The notes: generated from the sequence alone by a model not told the origin. A stretch of 64,000 nucleotides of DNA from Melampsora larici-populina 98AG31 (GCF_000204055.1 NW_006768866.1:63147-127146), one strand, 5' to 3'; positions 35,716-47,248 are shown, numbered from the stretch's first letter. Numbers and translations are program-made.

Positions 35716-36600
35716 GGCCCTTGCTATTTGCAGCCCACACAAAATCCATGTATGTGCTGCCAAAACAGTGCCTACATGGAGGTTCCCCACAAAAAAGTGC
35801 CTACATTTATGATGTAGGCGCTTTTTCCTTTTTCAAACGACGCCTACAGGCTGAGAAACCAATGTAGGCGTCATTTGTGTATGCCGACATTCTAAAAATA
35901 AAATGTAGGCGTAAATTTGAAGCACCTACATTGTGTAGGCGTCACAAAAATGCGCCTACATTTTTTTTTTACTGTAGGCGTAATTTTTGTGCGCCTACAT
36001 ATGTTAATACCAACACCCTTATAATTTAATACCATCACCCTTATAATTTAATACCAACACCCTTATAATTAATTATAAGACCCTTATAATTTTATAATCA
36101 AATGCGCACTCTTACATTTAATACCCTTATCATTTAATACCAACACCCTTATAATTAATCTCACCACCCTTATAATTAATCTCACCACCCTTATAATTAA
36201 TCTCACCATCCTTATAATTAACCTCACCACCCTTATAATTTAATACCAACACCCTTATATATTAATACCAGCACCCTTATAGATTTGTATTCACACATGT
36301 AAAAGACCCTTATAACTAACTTAAGCGCCTACATGGCAAAACAATGTAGGCGCTCAAAAAAAGTGCCTACATTTTATTTTTAGAATGTAGGCGCTTGAAA
36401 ATAGCGCCTACATCTTATCTTTAGAATGTAGGCGTACACAAATGACGCCTACATTGGTTTTTCAGCCTGTAGGCGTCATTTGAAAAAGGACAAAGCGCCT
36501 ACATCATAAATGTAGGCGCTTTTTGGCGGAAAACAACCGTGTAGGCGTAATTTGGACAGCGCCTACATGGATTTCATGTGGGCTGCAAATAGCAACAGCC
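35716..36600. mobile_element. Foldback element made of TGTAGGCG modules
   Basis: This is an 885-bp element in a hAT-1 intron. Terminal inverted repeats of about 285 bp begin GGC(C/T)(C/G)TTGCTATTTGCAGCCC. The flanking 8-mers TGTTTCTA (35708-35715) and TTTTTCTA (36601-36608) match at 7 of 8 positions, suggesting a hAT-type target duplication. Each arm consists of short inverted pairs of TGTAGGCG and CGCCTACA, more than 20 occurrences in total, for example CGCCTACATCATAAATGTAG. The arms therefore pair with each other and also fold internally. The centre is an AT-rich tandem repeat. Confidence 0.85.
36005..36310. repeat. ACCCTTATAATT tandem repeat at the centre of the foldback
   Basis: About a dozen copies of a 20-24-base unit, such as CACCCTTATAATTAATCTCA and CACCCTTATAATTTAATACC. 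Confidence 0.85.
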
Positions 36601-37405
36601 TTTTTCTATTAATCAACTTTTTATTACCGCTAACATTGTAAATGTTCTCTAGCCTGTCGACCAACCAGGCCTATCCTACAAATGCAAATTATGTAGGAAG
36701 GTGGTTTGAGTCAGTGCGAGCTCGCGTCGGTCTAACCTTAAGTTTCACCAGGATGGCAACAAGCAGCCTGGTAAGTCTGGCGCAGGTTGTCCTTGTTGTG
36801 AACTGGCCATTGTGAGAGGTGCAAAACTTCCTCTGACCAAGTCAGCACTACGTATTCAACAACAACAGCAACAACACCATAAATTGTTTGCAGCCTTTGT
36901 CGCCTCAGCACCCAAGTTCTCGAACAAAACATTGAATCAATGTTTGGCAGTGTGGCAAGTGGCACAGGGTTTGCCTTTCAAACGGATTGACAACACAATA
37001 CTGAAATCAATTATGTACTGGCTGTGCCCGGAAGCATGTGTCTTTGGTCAAAAGTGGTCAGCGGAGGAAGCGAAGCATTTGTATCTCCACTTTGAGACTT
37101 GGTCATTGAAAAAGAGTTGAAGGTAATATCATATTACCGTATCCATTAATAGTTTTTGGGTTTGATTGACATTGTTTTCTTACCTTTTTCAGGAATTGGA
37201 TAGCAAGTTCTGCCTGATCCAAGATGTTTGGACTGTGAAAGGAAATTTACACGCGTTTATTGGTGCTTCAATCTCTTACATCAAAAAAGATTGGACATAT
37301 GTAGTTTGCAACCTGAGTTTCAAGCTGGTAGCATGGCATCATAATGGCCACCTCCTTGCTGAACTGTTGGTAGCAATCTTGAAGAAGAATGATCTCTATA
37401 GAAAG

Positions 37406-37522
37406 ATAAGTATTCTTTATTATTTGTCTTCATTATTATTATCTTTTCTTTTCTTTTGTTTCATTTCTTTGTCTTTGATTGATGTTTTCAATCAGTGCTA
37501 ACATGAATCAAAATGTTCATAC
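37406..37522 (+). other. Apparent AT-AC intron in hAT-1 transposase
   Basis: The exon before it ends ...CTC TAT AGA AAG and the intron starts ATAAGT. It ends ...GTTCATAC, followed by ATG CTT GCT GGT GTG TCT GAT. A perfect branch-site-like TGCTAAC lies at 37496-37502, about 20 bases before the end. The junction is phase 0. The GT-AG alternative (GTATTC to ATCAG) creates an immediate stop. Confidence 0.65.
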
Positions 37523-40500
37523 ATGCTTGCTGGTGTGTCTGATTCAGGCAGCAATAACATTACACTTGGACGCGAAATGCAACATCAGCTTAGGGACAAA
37601 GGTCTCAAGTCCGGACATGACTTCACTTGGAATCCTAGAAAGATGACGGTACACTGCTTTTGTCATAAAATGGGGTTGATAGTAAAGGCTGGACTGGACG
37701 CACTTGGAATGAAACCCAGACGCATTCGACATGACGCCTTGGGTAGATTTCCTCAGGTAGGAGTGTTGGCTGTGATCAATGAAGAAGACCAGGCAGATGG
37801 TGTTGAAGACCCATCTGAAACAGACTTTGAAGAGCTTGAAGATGAAACTCACCATGACTTCAACTTCGATCAAAGCAATTCTGACTCCGACTCCAAGTCT
37901 GAATCTGACTCCAGTTCAACCCCTGATCACAATGAAGATCAAGAAGAAGAAGAAGAGCCTCAAAACTGGAAAAATCGCAAGGCTGTGTACCTCCTTGGTG
38001 ACACTTACATGAAGCAGCTATGTAAATATGTAAGTTCTGATTTCACTACAATGTTGTTTCCAATTGTTTCAATTACTGACTTACCTGAGACTTTGATCTT
38101 TAGATGGATACCGTGAATAAGAAGCTTACCCGCTCTAGCGGGCACCGGGCTGACTTCAACCAATGTCGAGCAAGAGCAAACCAACAATGCAAAACTGACA
38201 AGGAACCCCAGCTAAAGGCCCTCTTGTCCGGCCATGGAATCCGATGGGGTATCCGTGCAAAAAGATGGGAACGGATGTGGGAGGCTCAAGATGTAAGTCT
38301 CTTTCATTCTTTCTGTTTTTCATCTTTCTCTCTTTCATCGTTTCTCTCATCTTTTCCATCTATTGTTATCATCTAATTCCATCTGTTTATCTTCTTTCTC
38401 TCTTTAATCTTCTCTCTCCTCTTTCAGTTGATCAATGGAGTCATGACAGAAGATCTTGAAGAGGTTCATTCAAAAAGACAACGTCCACGGAAGGATGGTA
38501 AGAAGCATAGTTATTATGAGGAAGTTGTTTTCTCAGTTGCAGATTAGCAAGGGATGAGGGATTTGGACATTCTCACAGTCAGTCACTCACATTTCTTTTA
38601 GTTTTATGATACTCTTACTGACCCCTTCATTTGGTCCTATGTTTCAGCCATACAAGATCCTCACTCGAGAGATGGAGGGAAATTTACCAACGGGCTGTTT
38701 GGTCTTGATGAAATATGTCCAACTCAAGTCTTTGATGAAGGAACGCCTCGCCAATATGCACCAGAACAATCCCCTCTACCCAATGGTCAACGTGATGCTT
38801 GGCAAAATTCAACTTTATTTAGATGAAGCTCTTGAATGTGACACTTTGATTCTGGCAGCGGTGTTTCATCCGGGTCTATGGGTGTGATTCTTCTCGCACA
38901 CCTTTGGAGAAGGTTCTCCAGAACATGACCGCGCCGAAGCCCTACTTCACAAGGCCTTCACGTCTGAACGTCAATCAGCTGCCCTTCGAGAACAAGATCA
39001 TCCGGACACCTCAACCACACCTCCATTAGTCAAAGCAGCTCCTAGCATTTTTGAACCGGGCTATCTTGATTTTTACAATGAAGTCTCATCAGAGAGCAAT
39101 CTTAACGAGCTTGACCGCTATCTCCAAGGGATAGATCCAATGAAGTCCTCTGACCAAAACAATCCACAAACCGCGTTGGATTGGTGGGGAGTGAGTATCA
39201 AGTCCAATCTTTTCTATTTCAATCTTTTATTTTTATATAAGTGAATATCATTACTGATCACCTATCTTTTTGGCATAATCATTCCAGGCTCAAGAAGCAA
39301 AATACCCAGTGCTATCGATCTTAGCAAAGAACTATCTCGCAACTCCTGCGGCTTCGAGTTCCCCCGAGCAAACTTTCTCTGTGGCCGGACAAATTTGTAG
39401 TGATGAAAGAGGTGGATTAAATCCTCGGATGGTAGAGATGCTAGTGTGTGGGAATATATGGATGCTGGAAGGGGTACCTTTGACTGGAGACTTTGCTGAA
39501 GTGGGCAAGGTTATTGAGTATGCGAAGAAATTTCTTATGAAGAAGACGCAAAGAACTTATTCTTAATCATTTTTCAACTTTTTTTATTGCTATTATTTTC
39601 CTTATCTCAATTTTTCTCTCTATACACTCGTTTAAACTCTTTATATACATTTTCTTTACACTCTTTACATCCCAACACCTTATCAACATTTTTTTTTGCT
39701 CCCTTTGGAATGATTTTTTTTGTGTTACTATTTAGCCTGCAGCGCTGGGAAGCGCTGCGTCACAAAACTGCGCTATTTGCTGCTGTTTTATCCTCAATTT
39801 TTTTTTGCCTTGCTGAAAGCCCCTTACTATTGCCCAGCTCAATGCAAACTACGCTGCTGAAAAAGCGGTTAGCAGCGCTGGGTAGCGCTGCAAGCCAGAC
39901 TTGAAATAACTCATAACTTTGTAGTACCCCATAACCCATAAGGTTTTTGAGGGAAACCAGAGCTCATGACTCATAAGTCAGGGGACACTTGAAAAAAAAA
40001 TGACCAAGGGAGGCTTGAAAAACTCTAGACATGAAGATTTACAGACAAACTCTTGATAGTGACCTCATTCAACCTTATCTAACTTTCACACACTGCACAT
40101 CAGGAACTCAATTACATCATGCTTCTTGCAAACTTGTCCAAATACAATGTGGCTATTACTGAGGAAGGTGTTGAGAAATCAAAAACATGCAGCAAGAAGC
40201 AAATGAAAAAGAATCTATTGTGTGAAATATACCTCCACCACCATGACCTACCCATGAAGAATTCCTCAAAGCCTCAGATATCATGCTTTACTTGGAAAGT
40301 GACAATGCACAAGATGTGCAGAAAGGGACGTCTGATCCTCTGTTGGACACTGCCAATTGATATGTGTTAAAGATGCAAAGCAGCAGACTCTTGCTGATAT
40401 GTTTTTTAAAGTTTCCTAACCAGTCTATTTTTTGTTTCATACAATCTTTGTCATAACCCATATTTTGTCTGCAAATATATAGTTATGGCTTTTGAAAGAG

Positions 40501-41661
40501 ATTGAGGTAACCTATACTCTAGCAAAACCCATACTTTTGGGCCACATTTTTAGAACTTATTCTTAATCATTTTTCAACTTTTTTTATTGCTATTGTTTTC
40601 CTTATCTCAATTTTTCTCTCTATACACTCGTTTAAACTCTTTATGTACATTTTCTTTACACTCTTTACATCCCAACACCTTATCAACAATTTTTTTTGCT
40701 CCCTTTGGAATGATTTTTTTTGTGTTACTATTTAGCCTGCAGCGCTGGGAAGCGCTGCGTCACAAAACTGCGCTATTTGCTGCTGTTTTATCCTCAATTT
40801 TTTTTTACCTTGCTGAAAGCCCCTTACTATTGCCCAGCTCAATGCAAACTACGCTGCTGAAAAAGCGGTTAGCAGCGCTGGGTAGCGCTGCAAGCCAGAC
40901 TTGAAATAACTCATAACTTTGTAGTACCCCATAACCCATAAGGTTTTTGAGGGAAACCAGAGCTCATGACTCATAAGTCAGGGGACACTTGAAAAAAAAA
41001 TGACCAAGGGAGGCTTGAAAAACTCTAGACATGAAGATTTACAGACAAACTCTTGATAGCAATCCCTGACGCCCAGCGCAGTTCACTGTGCAAAAACTGT
41101 GGGTGCGCTGGGCACCAGCGCACTGGAAACTGCGCTAAATACCACTGCGCCAGGGCACACTGCAGGGGATTTGGTTTTCTTTTGACACTGCGCACTTTCG
41201 CAGTGCAGTGCACCACAGTGTGCACAGTGCGCACCACCCTGCGCAACCGTGCGTGGCCTCACGTGGCTTGAGGCCTGCCTCCACCAATAGTGGTCCGACC
41301 AATCGGATATACACACAAGGGGGACCTCCCCTTGCATACCAATCTGATATCAATTCACCATCCGTATAACCTCGAATCAAATCTATTTACCTCACTCGAT
41401 TCGTCATCGACCATGGAGCTCCGGATCTCGATACGAAGGTGGCATGTCCCAGTGCTAGTGCCAGCCTACTCGCTTATTGAAGTTACAGTTATCAGATTTC
41501 ATCCCCGAGTTCATAACCGAGTTGACCCAAGCAGCGAATTCGAACTAATAACTTTCAATCAAGATAAAAACCCATCTTCCTTATTATCACTTATATTACA
41601 AAGTCTTCAAGTGTATTTCCCAAAGTTCAACTTTCACTTTAGCTCAGTTAAAGAGACCAAT

Positions 41662-44600
41662 ATGGCAAAAGGTACCAATTCCAAGTCAAAAACTCGCTCT
41701 TCAAACTCTCAAAAACACTCTCAGTCTACTTCTTCTACCGGTGCGGCATCCAAATCTTGTCGACAACCTAAGGCTACCTCAACGATGACAGTCATTCTAG
41801 ACTCCGATGATCCAAAAGACCAAGAAAAAGACCCCAACTTTGTAACTGAAGATGAAGGAAGTCAAGACGAAAAGGAAAACGATGCCTCCTTTGACAGCAA
41901 TGTATCCCCTGCCGACGGTAAGCGCACTCGAAAAACACCTAAGAAGAAAGCATCTAAGCGCAAGAAATCCGTCAGTTCCTCTTACTCAAATACCATTCAG
42001 GTTTTTTTTGTTTGCTTATCGTTCTTTTCCCTCCTTTTATGCTTTTTTACGTATCTCATCTTCTCAAATAAGTCCAAGAATTACAAACTTCCCCAAAACA
42101 TGAACGCCGATCAGGACTCTGACATCGAAGAAATACCTAAACCTGGATCTGAAGTCAACACCGAGTCTGAGTCTTTCGATCCGGTGTTGGAGTACTTTTC
42201 GGCCGATTTGTGCCTAGGGAAAGATCAGGTAAACTCTTTTGTAATGATTATGCCTGAATTATCGTACTGATTGACTGATTCAATCTTAAACTCACAGACA
42301 CCAGGCGAAAAGCCCATGTATCGCAAATGTCTATGGTGTCCGAGTCAGTACAAGATTGGGGCAAAGGGCAACTGGAACCTCAAGGGTCACCGTGATGGTG
42401 ACATCGGTCGCTCAGAATGTAAGGAACGTCATCAGGCGATTGCTGCTGGAGCGAACCTTCCTCCAACTTGGAAGACGAAGCAAGCTGCTCAAGCTGCTGA
42501 ACAAGAAGCGAAAAAATTTCATCACGAGAAATCTTCACTCGAAAGCTTTCTGAATCTGCCCAAATTCTCGGTCGGCCTCTTCAACATGATCCTTGTTCTA
42601 TGGCTCCTACGGAATTGTATTCCATGGCTCCGTATGGAGGATCCGTATCTACAGGCAGCCTTCTCCCTTTGTAATCCAAACGCTACTTTATGGTCAGCCT
42701 CTTGGTCCGCGCGCCGGGCAATGCAGTACTTCGAGGAGTTTCGTACCAAGTTGGTTCGGACTCTCCAGGTATTTATGTCTTTCAACTTACACTTTGTTGA
42801 ATAATAGTTACTAACTTATAACCTCTTCATCTTGTTAACAGAATCTGGATTCGAAGTTGTGTGTCATACATGACGTATGGACCACAAAAGGAGGCAAACG
42901 AGCTTTCATCGGAGTGGCAGTTTCTTATATAGACGAAGATTGGAATTTTCATGTCACACACCTGACTCTAAAGCTGATTGCATGGAATCACTACGGCGCT
43001 TTACTAGCTCGACCAGTAGGAAAATTCCTCATCCGACATGCTCTCCATAAAAAGATAGGTCTTTTCTTTAATATTACAAATTTGAATCGAGTTTGAGTAC
43101 TGATGCTGTTTACGTGCTGTTAATACATGGTGGCGCAGACAACAGACTCCGGATCCAGCAACCCGATCTTAGCCAAAGAACTGCAGACCATGTTCATGGA
43201 TTGTGATGATCCGGTCTTCTGGGACTCCAATCGGAATCAAATTAGGTGCTATTGTCACAAACTTGCTTTGACCGTTAAAGCTGGGCTTGAGGTGATCGGT
43301 CTAGCAGATCATGGACGAACGAAACCCACAATTCCCTCAGGAAAACGACTTCGCCTGTTACTTCCCGATGATCATCTCCCTACCCCGAAGATTGTGATGC
43401 CTGATGGCACCATCGTCGATGAAGATGGCGAGACAGAAGATCGTGAAACTGATAGTGATGTGGACCCTCAAGAAGCTGACCGTGTTGATTCAGGTAAGGA
43501 TGTAGAGGCCAGCAATGACTCTGAGGATGAAGAGAATGCACCCGACTACAAGGAACAGAAGCCAGACGCTGCACTCTTACCGCGAGCAGTCACTAAGGTA
43601 AATCTTTCTTGCATCTTACAACCGCTGAGTATTCTAATTGTACTTTTATGTTTTTGTTTAAAGGTACGAAGGATCAACAAGTTGATCACGGCTAGCGCAC
43701 CACAAATCAATCACTTCAAGACTTCCGCAACTCAGCTTGGATTTGTGGGTGCAGGACTAATTGCTGCTCACGGTCAGCGATGGAATATCTGGTTTGATGC
43801 ACAATCACGCTTGTGCAAAGCGAAATTAGTAAGTGACGAAGGGGCTTGGGTTATGTTGTTGTTTAACGTATTGATAACTATGTTTTCCTTGTAGGTAATC
43901 AATTTCATGATCAACGAGGACCAGGAAGGATTCTATGAAGGGATTACGATCAGTCCTGATGAATGGAAGGCTATTGAATCTTTGAATGAGGTGCTGGGTG
44001 TGAGTGTATTTATTCTTTAAATATTTTAATTTATACCGAGATATTTATTGATGCTAATCTATTTGCAAAGTATTTTCTGCAATCCTCAAAGAAAATGGAA
44101 TGTGACGGGCCCACTGGGGCCTCGGTTCTCTTCCAGTATTCGGGATTGATATTGGTGCTTATCAATATCAAACAGAAGACACCTCACCCAGGATTATCAG
44201 TCATGATAGACAGCATGGTCAAACAGCTCCGTAGTTATCAAACCGAGGCCCTTCACTGTGATCCACTCGTAATGGCGACAGTTCTCAATCCAAGACTTCG
44301 ACTTGAATACATGAAAAATAAGTATCCTGATTATGCTGCTCGCACAGAGGATCTATTTCGCCACACCTTTTCCCAGTATGAGCAAAACGATGCTCACTTC
44401 GCCAAAATTCCTACACCTGAGGTCACTCATGAAGATGACCAACCGTTTGATCCTCTTGACAAAACAAATGCTTTCAGCGCGGCTGCTACGCATGTTCTGA
44501 CTAGTGACGAAGAAATCGATCAGTACTTTTCAGGAATGCATCCATGTGACCGTGACACTGACATATTGAAATGGTGGAGTGTAAGTGGGACAATTAATTC

Positions 44601-44934
44601 CTATGTGTAGTTTGATGTCTACTGTTTATGTTAGCTGACTTCATTATGTAAGCAGCTCAATCAAAAGCGATTTCCAAAAATCGCAAAGTTGGCTCGCGAC
44701 TTCTTGGCTTGTGTGGGTGCTTCTGCTGCAGTTGAAAGGACTTTTTCCACTGCAGCGATTGTATGTTCAAATCGGCGAGGTGGTCTCACATCAAGATCAA
44801 TCGAACGGGCCGTTGGCGTCTGTCAATGGCTCAAGCAGCGATTTATCCCAGATGGAGAGCTTGGGAAGGCGGTGGCTGCTGTGGAACAGCTTGTTGCTGG
44901 TTTGGCCAAGAAGAAAAAAATGGCGGACGTGTAG
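41662..44934 (+). CDS. hAT-2 transposase, complete frame
   Basis: Nine exons, all joined in phase 0, encode 902 residues: 41662-42000, 42073-42228, 42298-42768, 42842-43054, 43127-43597, 43664-43828, 43895-43999, 44071-44580, 44656-44934. The N-terminus is basic and serine-rich (KKKASKRKKSVSSS), probably a nuclear-localisation signal. The BED zinc finger is YRKCLWCPSQYKIGAKGNW with GHRDGDIGRSECKERH. The catalytic core begins LDSKLCVIHDVWTTKGGKRA and QTTDSGSSN, continuing to IRCYCHKLALTVKAGLEV. The C-terminal dimerisation region is RDFLACVGASAAVERTFS followed by NRRGGLTSRSIE. The element ends are intact too, so activity is plausible. Intron 4 is apparently AT-AC; the other seven are GT-AG. The transposase would cut and paste the element and relatives with the same ends. 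Confidence 0.9.
43055..43126 (+). other. Apparent AT-AC intron in hAT-2 transposase
   Basis: The 72-base intron starts ATAGGT after ...CTC CAT AAA AAG and ends GTTAATAC before ATG GTG GCG CAG ACA ACA GAC. A branch-like ACTGATG lies at about 43100. The upstream exon is 213 bases, exactly as in hAT-1. GT-AG alternatives using G|GTCTTT meet a frame conflict or a stop at all three nearby AG acceptors. Confidence 0.7.
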
Positions 44935-46809
44935 TTTTCACTATTTTGGCTCAGAATTTCTGTTATCTTTTTTTTTCTTATAAATTGGTATTTTTTTGTA
45001 TTGTCTTCTTTCATTTAAGTGTTAGTCTCTTCTCACATAGCCTTTTGTGTGCTCTTACTTGTGTTTCTCAAGCTTTTTTTGGCCTCCTGGTAAATATTTT
45101 CCCCCCCCAGTTTTTGCGCCACTGCACTGCGCTGCACTGCGCTACCCACAGCGCATGGGTATAACGAAATTTTGGCCACTGCGCAAATTTACCAGCACTG
45201 CGCAGTGGCTACTGGTCCTGGTGCCCGCACAGTGCAGTTTTCACCAAAAATGCGCTGCACTGCACTGGGGTCAGGGATTGTTGATAGTGACCTTATTCAA
45301 CCTTATCTAACTTTCACACACTGCACATCAGGAACTCAATTACATCATGCTTCTTGCAAACTTGTCCAAATACAATGTGGCTATTACTGAGGAAGGTGTT
45401 GAGAAATCAAAAACATGCAGCAAGAAGCAAATGAAAAAGAATCCATTGTGTGAAATATACCTCCACCACCATGACCTACCCATGAAGAATTCCTCAAAGC
45501 CTCAGATACCATGCTTTACTTGGAAAGTGACAATGCACAAGATGTGCAGAAAGGGCCGTCTGATCCTCTGTTGGACACTGCCAATTGATATGTGTTAAAG
45601 ATGCAAAGCAGCAGACTCTTGCTGATATGTTTTTAAAGTTTCCTAACCAGTCTATTTTTTGTTTTATACAATCTTTGTCATAACCCATATTTTGTCTGCA
45701 AATATATAGTTATGGCTTTTGAAAGAGATTGAGGTAACCTATACTCTAGCAAAACCCATACTTTTGGGCCACATTTTTAGAACTTATTCTTAATCATTTT
45801 TCAACTTTTTTTATTGCTATTGTTTTCCTTATCTCAATTTTTCTCTCTATACACTCGTTTAAACTCTTTATGTACATTTTCTTTACACTCTTTACATCCC
45901 AACACCTTATCAACAATTTTTTTTGCTCCCTTTGGAATGATTTTTTTTGTGTTCCTATTTAGCCTGCAGCGCTGGGAAGCGCTGCGTCACAAAACTGCGC
46001 TATTTGCTGCTGTTTTATCCTCAATTTTTTTTTTGCCTTGCTGAAAGCCCCTTACTATTGCCCAGCTCAATGCAAACTACGCTGCTGAAAAAGCGGTTAG
46101 CAGCGCTGGGTAGCGCTGCAAGCCAGACTTGAAATAACTCATAACTTTGTAGTACCCCATAACCCATAAGGTTTTTGAGGGAAACCAGAGCTCATGACTC
46201 ATAAGTCAGGGGACACTTGAAAAAAAAATGACCAAGGGAGGCTTGAAAAATTCTAGACATGAAGATTTACAGACAAACTCTTGATAGTGACCTTATTCAA
46301 CCTTATCTAACTTTCACACACTGCACATCAGGAACTCAATTACATCATGCTTCTTGCAAACTTGTCCAAATACAATGTGGCTATTACTGAGGAAGGTGTT
46401 GAGAAATCCAAAAACATGCAACAAGAAGCAAATGAAGAAGAATCTATTGTGTGAAATATACCTCCACCACCATGACCTACCCATGAAGAATTCCTCAAAG
46501 CCTCAGATATCATGCTTTACTTGGAAAGTGACAATGCACAAGATGTGCAGAAAGGGCCGTCTGATCCTCTGTTGGACACTGCCAATTGATATGTGTTAAA
46601 GATGCAAAGCAGCAGACTCTTGCTGATATGTTTTTAAAGTTTCCTAACCAGTCTATTTTTTATTTTATACAATCTTTGTCATAACCCATATTTTGTCTGC
46701 AAATATATAGTTATGGCTTTTGAAAGAGATTGAGGTAACCTATACTCTAGCAAAACCCATACTTTTGGGCCACATTTTTTGGGTATGGGTTATGTCAGAG
46801 ACGACTGTA

Positions 46810-47248
46810 TGTGCAGCAATTAAGCCATGCTTTTGTCTAATTTGAGGTAAGTCCCTTGCCCAAGCCAAATTTACCGGGCAAGTAATGAATGTGTCTATTG
46901 TGAAAACAATGTGGAATGGAATGGAGATTAATGCAGCACAAGGCATAAAAGTGATTTATGTAATAAGTGGCACAACATGATCAGGAACATGATAAGGACA
47001 TCATCAGTGACAAATGTTCAGAGCTATGGAAGTTATAGTCACCCACAGCAATGATAAATGGAATTGAACATGACACTTCTACCCGAGAAGAGAGATAAGT
47101 GAGGACCAGCATAAGAGAGAAAGGAAGAGCATGAGATGAAGTAGAGTGAAACAAAGAGGAGGCTGAGAGTCTTGAAGTTTGTGTGCACATAAGCACTAGT
47201 ATGAGGAAAGATGTTGTGAATGATCTTTACCATTATCATTTACCGTTA
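46810..47248. other. Intergenic DNA, no gene recognised
   Basis: Only short frames on both strands; no repeat beyond the mariner-like end at 46807. Confidence 0.5.

Larger units (their letters stand above)
34741..39566 (+). pseudogene. hAT-1 transposase, broken
   Basis: This multi-exon hAT transposase has several disabling changes. Recognisable parts: a disordered N-terminal region with a duplicated exon; an acidic exon (35543-35693, DLAQDSDEDN); a BED zinc finger (from 36653, SYKCKLCRKVV ... SNLKFHQDG) with a TGA inside; exon 37193-37405 (LDSKFCLIQDVWTVKGNLHA); the exon from 37523 (SDSGSNNITLGREM, then VHCFCHKMGLIVKAGLDALG); and the hATC domain at 39309-39566 (NYLATPAASSSPEQTFSVAG). TGA stops interrupt the duplicated exons, the BED finger and a position near 38885. 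A 1-base frameshift is likely near 37097. The intron at 37406-37522 appears to be AT-AC. The gene ends inside the first 1.0-kb tandem unit. Confidence 0.75.
33198..39903 (+). mobile_element. hAT-1, a degenerate hAT transposon
   Basis: The ends are CAAGTCTGGCTCACAGCGC (left) and CAAGTCTGGCTTGCAGCGC (right end, reverse complement). The flanks ACATAAC (33191-33197) and AAATAAC (39904-39910) match at 6 of 7 positions, a plausible decayed target duplication. GC-rich AGCGCTGCG-type subterminal DNA is present at both ends. The element carries a broken transposase gene, a solo LTR and a foldback MITE. Confidence 0.7.
41060..45280 (+). mobile_element. hAT-2, an apparently intact hAT transposon
   Basis: This is a 4221-bp element with ends CAATCCCTGACGCCCAG (left) and CAATCCCTGACCCCAG (right end, reverse complement). 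It is flanked by TTGATAG on both sides (41053-41059 and 45281-45287). The two neighbouring tandem units carry the unoccupied site with a single TTGATAG (40053-40059 and 46281-46287), which proves the boundaries. The duplication is 7 bp exact; hAT elements normally give 8, so one flanking base may have changed. GC-rich CAGTGCGC repeats fill both subterminal regions. Confidence 0.95.
39553..46778 (+). repeat. Three tandem copies of a 1.0-kb unit
   Basis: Units are 39553-40551, 40552-45778 (split by hAT-2; 999 bases without it) and 45779-46778. Each contains the last codons, 3' flank and right terminal repeat of hAT-1 (about 350 bp) plus about 650 bp of the DNA that follows. The units are nearly identical; units 2 and 3 share several variants against unit 1. 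An 81-83-residue frame in the flank part is repeated with the unit and shows no domain. Confidence 0.9.
33093..46807. mobile_element. TA-flanked terminal inverted repeats enclosing a nest of insertions
   Basis: The left end (33093-33115) reads CAGTCTTCTCTGACATAACC followed by CAT. The right end (46785-46807) is its reverse complement with one mismatch. Each is flanked by TA (33091-33092 and 46808-46809). CAGT ends with a TA target are the Tc1/mariner signature. Almost all DNA between them belongs to later insertions and a tandem triplication; only about 105 bases on the left and the non-hAT part of the tandem units could be original. No mariner transposase is seen, so the founder was probably a MITE. 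Confidence 0.6.

Noticed and set aside
36005..36310. Regular array that resembles a CRISPR
   Set aside because: There are no unique spacers, the repeats are degenerate and contiguous, and the genome is eukaryotic.
40119..40370. 83-residue frame repeated at 45347 and 46354
   Set aside because: It recurs only because the 1.0-kb unit is triplicated, has no recognisable domain, and the third copy is altered at its start by a 1-base insertion.
42001..42072. Hydrophobic, membrane-like segment in the hAT-2 N-terminal region
   Set aside because: It is the in-frame translation of a 72-base GT-AG intron rich in T (GTTTTTTTTG to AAATAAG); a transposase would not carry it.
43058..43138. GT-AG version of hAT-2 intron 4 (G|GTCTTT to GCGCAG)
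   Set aside because: It leaves a phase-1 base before a phase-0 exon, breaking the TTDSGSSN frame; the other AG acceptors give stops.
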